A stretch of DNA of 64,000 nt from Paraphaeosphaeria minitans (Eukaryota; Ascomycota; Dothideomycetes; Pleosporales; Didymosphaeriaceae). The notes under the pieces are model-generated. The model was not told the origin of the DNA and did no database searches. It was given only the letters and a program-made list of their open reading frames with translations. The stretch lies in the NCBI GenBank assembly GCA_015832175.1, contig WJXW01000004.1:1426001-1490000 (forward strand), written 5' to 3'. Shown one piece after another: positions 60,465 through 64,000 of this stretch. Both the position numbers and the translations under genes were made by a program. How positions within the stretch are numbered: the first letter of the stretch is position 1; every line of letters starts with the position of its first letter.

Positions 60465-61387
60465 GATGGATGGCGAGAGGAAGAGGAGAGCATGGCTGGC
60501 TGGCGAGGCATGGGTGTTTTGTTTCGTTTCGTCTTTGTGTTCAAGAGATACCACGAGCGGCTTTAGCTTTTGCGTTTCGGCATTGGGACGGCGTCTTTGT
60601 TGGCATTACTTTTTGGCAGGGAGTACGATGCGGTATCTTGATGCTGCTCATGACGCATACCTAATGGAAAGGAACCTTGCATTTTCAAAATTGAGAGCGG
60701 GCTCCCCTTCGAGATCGAGGGCTTTTCTCAACTCCGCGCAAGACCCAACGAGAGTCGCCTTCCTACTTGCCTGCGCCCTCCAACTCGTTCTTCTGGCTGG
60801 CCGGTGATGTGGTTTTGCAGCGCTGTCACATCGGTCTCCGCAGCCGTGAGCCATTCTCACAAGTCCTTGTTCCTACACTTGCGATACCGGTATATTTGCA
60901 GCATTGCGCCATTGTGGCTGCGTCAGATGGTAAGAGAATGGCGATTGAGTTCTGATGAGACGAGAGCAGAAAGATGGCTGATGCGCCGGGGAGGTACCGT
61001 CAAGGCGCGAATCTTTGGATTTTGCAACTTTGGGTTGGCGCGCCTTCCACGTACCTAACTATGCTCAGTGCAAGATGAAAGTGACGGCCATGGCTCATTA
61101 GGATAGATACAGCTTGCCCCGTTCGACTCCGTCAACACCAGGGTCGATATCGCAACCACAACGTTTACAAACAAAACACTGCTACGAAGGCGCCTCACAT
61201 GACCTCCCGAGCCTCGTCCGTGAACGTCCTCAAACGGTTCTACCGCGTCCCCGTTCATCGTGACACCCACATCACTAACAACTCTGTCAGCACCCTTCGA
61301 TAAAACGCCATCACTTGAAAATACCACTGTAGTCATATATGGACGCTTGAAGAATAGACACACCACGAAGATTGCATGACAGGACTT
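60465..61387. other. Convergent intergenic, no gene seen
   Basis: About 920 bases holding the 3' ends of the DOMON and BRE4-like transcripts. No convincing frame on either strand. Confidence 0.4.
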
Positions 61388-64000
61388 TTAATCCTCCTTC
61401 CTCCGCGCCCCAACCAACGTCTCCTCACTCCCGACCTTCGCACTCACAATATGAAAGCTGAAATCCAGCTCCCCAACCAACCCCCTCACCCTCCCCAGCA
61501 ACCGCTCCACATCCATCTGGATACACCGCGTGCTAATCTGGATGACGGCAAACGCCGCATACCCCGGTTCGCTGATGTGTCGCAAGCTCATAATATTTCT
61601 GTCCAGGGCTTCGAGCTTGGAGGACAGGGCGTAGGCCGTGGGGGGCGCGAGGTAGGGCGGCAGGGGCACGGAGTTGGTCACCGAGGAAGACAGCATGGAG
61701 AGCAGGGATGTTATCTCGTGCGAGGTGGGGCGCGAGGAGACGATGAGGCGGCGGAAGTCGTGGAACCAGTGTAGGTGCGCCGGGTCTTTTTCCGAGGGGG
61801 AGAGAAGGGAGGGGTGGACGAAGGAGCAGGAGGCGAGGTTGAGGAGCGCCGTGTATTGCGTTATGCTGTTTACACACAAACACGCGCGTTAGCGTTGTGC
61901 AGTCACTCTTGGAACCGTTTGAAATGGGAGCGGAGAAGAGGGGAGGAGGGGACGCACTTTGACACACACTCAATGATGGCATCGTACTCTTTCTTGGGGA
62001 ACTTGCCGCCGAGTGGAAACTCATAGTTCACCATCGCCGAGTGCTGCCGCAGCGCCTGCAGAGTGAGCATCTGCTTGGCAAACACCTTGTTCCGTGCCTT
62101 CTCGAGCTGGTACGCGGGGGAGGATTTATCAGCGGGGTCACCTCCATCCCCGCGGATCCGCCCCATCACCGTCTCGTGCATGATCGAGTACAGGTTCGCT
62201 GCCAAGTACAGCGAGCCGCCGAGCTTGGTGCGCAGAGTAGAGTGCTCTGTGATGGGGTACGGAACAAACGTCCAGAAGAACGCGACAGCGATGCCGCCCA
62301 CCACGCAGGCGAGACGGTACGGGCCGAGTACAAGGATCTTATAAGCGGGCTGGCCAGTGGAGGAGGCGACGGCGGCGCCGAGCTTGCGCACCTGCAGCTC
62401 GTACCCGACGACCATGACGCAGGTGACCATGGAGATGAGCCCGGGAATGACGAGGTCGATGCGCTTGAGCGGAACCCAGTGGCCGGCGCTGATGAAGAGG
62501 TAGGTCAAGACGAGGATGCCGGGGGTCTTCTGGTCGGGGATGTACCACACGAGCCAGGCTGCTAGCATGGCGACCAGCGTGCCGAAAATGCGCCAGAAGA
62601 AATTGAACATGGAGAGCCCGGACGTCGGTGTCATGCCGAGGGCGACCATGAGCATCGCCCAGACGAGGCGCTGGCGCGTGAACCAGAGCTGCGTGTCGGC
62701 GAGGTACGCGATGATGCCGATGGACATGGTGGCGCACGCGACGCGGAAGCCGAAGGTGGATTCTGGAGACCGCAGGAATGTCGAGATGCCGCGGATGAAG
62801 TCACCAAACCGCTCCCAGGCGTTTTCGGGCGGCTGGTGCTCGGGATCTTTGCGGCCTTTGTAGGCCTCGCCCATATGGACGACGACGCCAGTGCGGTTCA
62901 AGCCTACGTTGGTGCTTTCATCATCGTCGTTTGAGTCCTGCGTCGAGCACACACTCGCGATCCACTTCTTAAAGCGCTTCTTGCCGGGTGTAATGAACTT
63001 CTTCTTCGCAGTAGCTTGGTCATGGTCGTCGGCCCATTTCACAAAGCCCAGAATGGCGTCGCTGACGGAGTGGAGCAAGAAGATGATGTAGAGGACGAGG
63101 AAGAGCTGGCGCTGCTCGCGGTGACGGGCGTCCAGCTGGTGCAATTTCAGGTTCTGGGACTCTGCGTCTTCTTTCAGATCGTCGAAAAAGTTGTCGTCGA
63201 CTTTGTAGCCCTTCGAATCGAGCCAGTAGCGCAGGATCTTGTCTCTGCCATTGTAGAATTGGTCGCTTTGCTTCTCGAAGTGCGCTGCAAATTCCTTGTC
63301 TCCCGGACGGACCATGCCCCCCCTTGCTTCGGTGTCGGTACCTTCCTTCGTCTTGGGTGGTTTGACGAGCTGGAGGCGGAGCGCGATGTGCTCCAAGCCT
63401 TGGTCCATGGTATCGAGGATATTTTGCACCGGGTCATGGGCGAAAGTCATTAGGTGATGCCAGTCGTCCATGACACTATGCTTGATTTCCTCTTCCAGCT
63501 CCTTCTCCCAACCGTTCAGCTCGGCAAGACGCTCAAAGATGTCGATGACAGACGCCACACCGACCAGGGGCATCATGATGGCACGGAGATTCTTGGATAT
63601 GCTCTCAAAATCCTCCGGCTTCAACTTTCCATACGCAATCTCTCGCTTTGCAAACGGCAGATCTGCATTAAGCTTCCCGTGCAGCTGCGTGATAGCCGCA
63701 GTCGCAGTCTTGACCGCCGTGATCTCCGGTCGAATTTTCGCCTCTTTCTTGTCTTTGCCGTCTTCTGGTTCTTCCAAATTCGTCATCGTCTGCCTAAATA
63801 TGTCTTTGGTCTCCAGGCTCGTGAAGTACCCCTTGTGCGCCTTTAACGCGCCCCTCAGCGCGCCCACGTATCCTGTGATTTCTTTGGTCACGACCTTCCG
63901 ACACGACAGCGGCAGCACGAGCAGCGACACCGCCGTCGCGATCGCGAAACCCGTGAGAAACGCCTCCAGCAGCCTCTGCGTAAACACCTCCGCCTGCGCC
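61388..64000 (-). CDS. BRE4/ArAE-type membrane protein, 5' end beyond the window
   Basis: Fungal brefeldin-A-sensitivity-like protein of the aromatic acid exporter (FUSC-like) superfamily. Exon (>64000)-61958 and last exon 61865-61388 join across GTGCGT to AACAG; the frame is open to the right edge, so the N-terminal membrane block is cut. Seen: LEAFLTGFAIATAVSLLVLP closes the first TM block. A soluble helical region follows (to about 63100; DPVQNILDTMDQGLEHIALR). The second TM block has GFRVACATMSIGIIAYLADT, RLVWAMLMVALGMTPTSGLS and ILVLTYLFISAGHWVPLKRI. YRLACVVGGIAVAFFWTFVP is the conserved FUSC-like motif region. The C-terminal helical domain (PF10334-like) ends GARRKED. Transport substrate unknown. 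Confidence 0.88.

Overview
This is a stretch of filamentous ascomycete (Pezizomycotina) nuclear DNA. Short introns of about 45-110 nt with GTRNGT donors and CTAAC-like branch points interrupt most genes. The gene set is typically fungal: Zn2Cys6 regulator, AA9 LPMO, rhamnogalacturonan acetylesterase, HeLo-type protein. (CTAC/GTAG)n microsatellites recur between genes. Dothideomycetes is my best guess for the class, by inference only. Exon joins below were worked out by hand from splice signals, reading phase and family conservation.

Layout. 0-7.2 kb holds housekeeping genes: APC/C subunit Cdc27 (cut by the left edge), SND2, mitoribosomal mS45 and a Whi3/Scw1-type RNA-binding protein. 7.2-11.1 kb is gene-poor, low-complexity DNA with two 39-bp minisatellites. 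11.2-16.1 kb is a divergent pair, an FAD monooxygenase and a Zn2Cys6 regulator, separated by an AT-rich block. 17.4-22.0 kb carries a 1418-residue protein joining a HeLo-like region, a degenerate kinase fold and a trypsin-like region. 23.9-27.5 kb has small genes: a repeat-tailed hypothetical protein, a DUF952 protein and a secreted Gly/Pro-rich protein.

28.2-43.3 kb is a pseudogene graveyard. Recognisable genes (DJ-1/PfpI, JmjC/cupin-like, flavin monoamine oxidase, amino-acid permease) and three or more unidentified relics are broken by in-frame stops and indels. Many of the stops are explicable as C-to-T changes. Three intact genes sit among them: rhamnogalacturonan acetylesterase, a putatively lipid-anchored cyclophilin and an MCT-like MFS transporter. 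44.2-46.4 kb holds an AA9 LPMO and a GFA-family protein.

46.9-64 kb returns to conserved genes: Cdc37, Rtt103, clathrin light chain, histone H4, a DUF8035 protein, a DOMON/cytochrome b561 protein and a BRE4/ArAE-like membrane protein cut by the right edge. A large CTAC satellite lies between H4 and the DUF8035 gene. Conserved housekeeping blocks therefore flank an accessory, decaying middle. The secreted plant-wall enzymes (AA9, rhamnogalacturonan acetylesterase) suggest a plant-associated or saprotrophic lifestyle. No tRNA, rRNA, CRISPR or intact transposon was seen.
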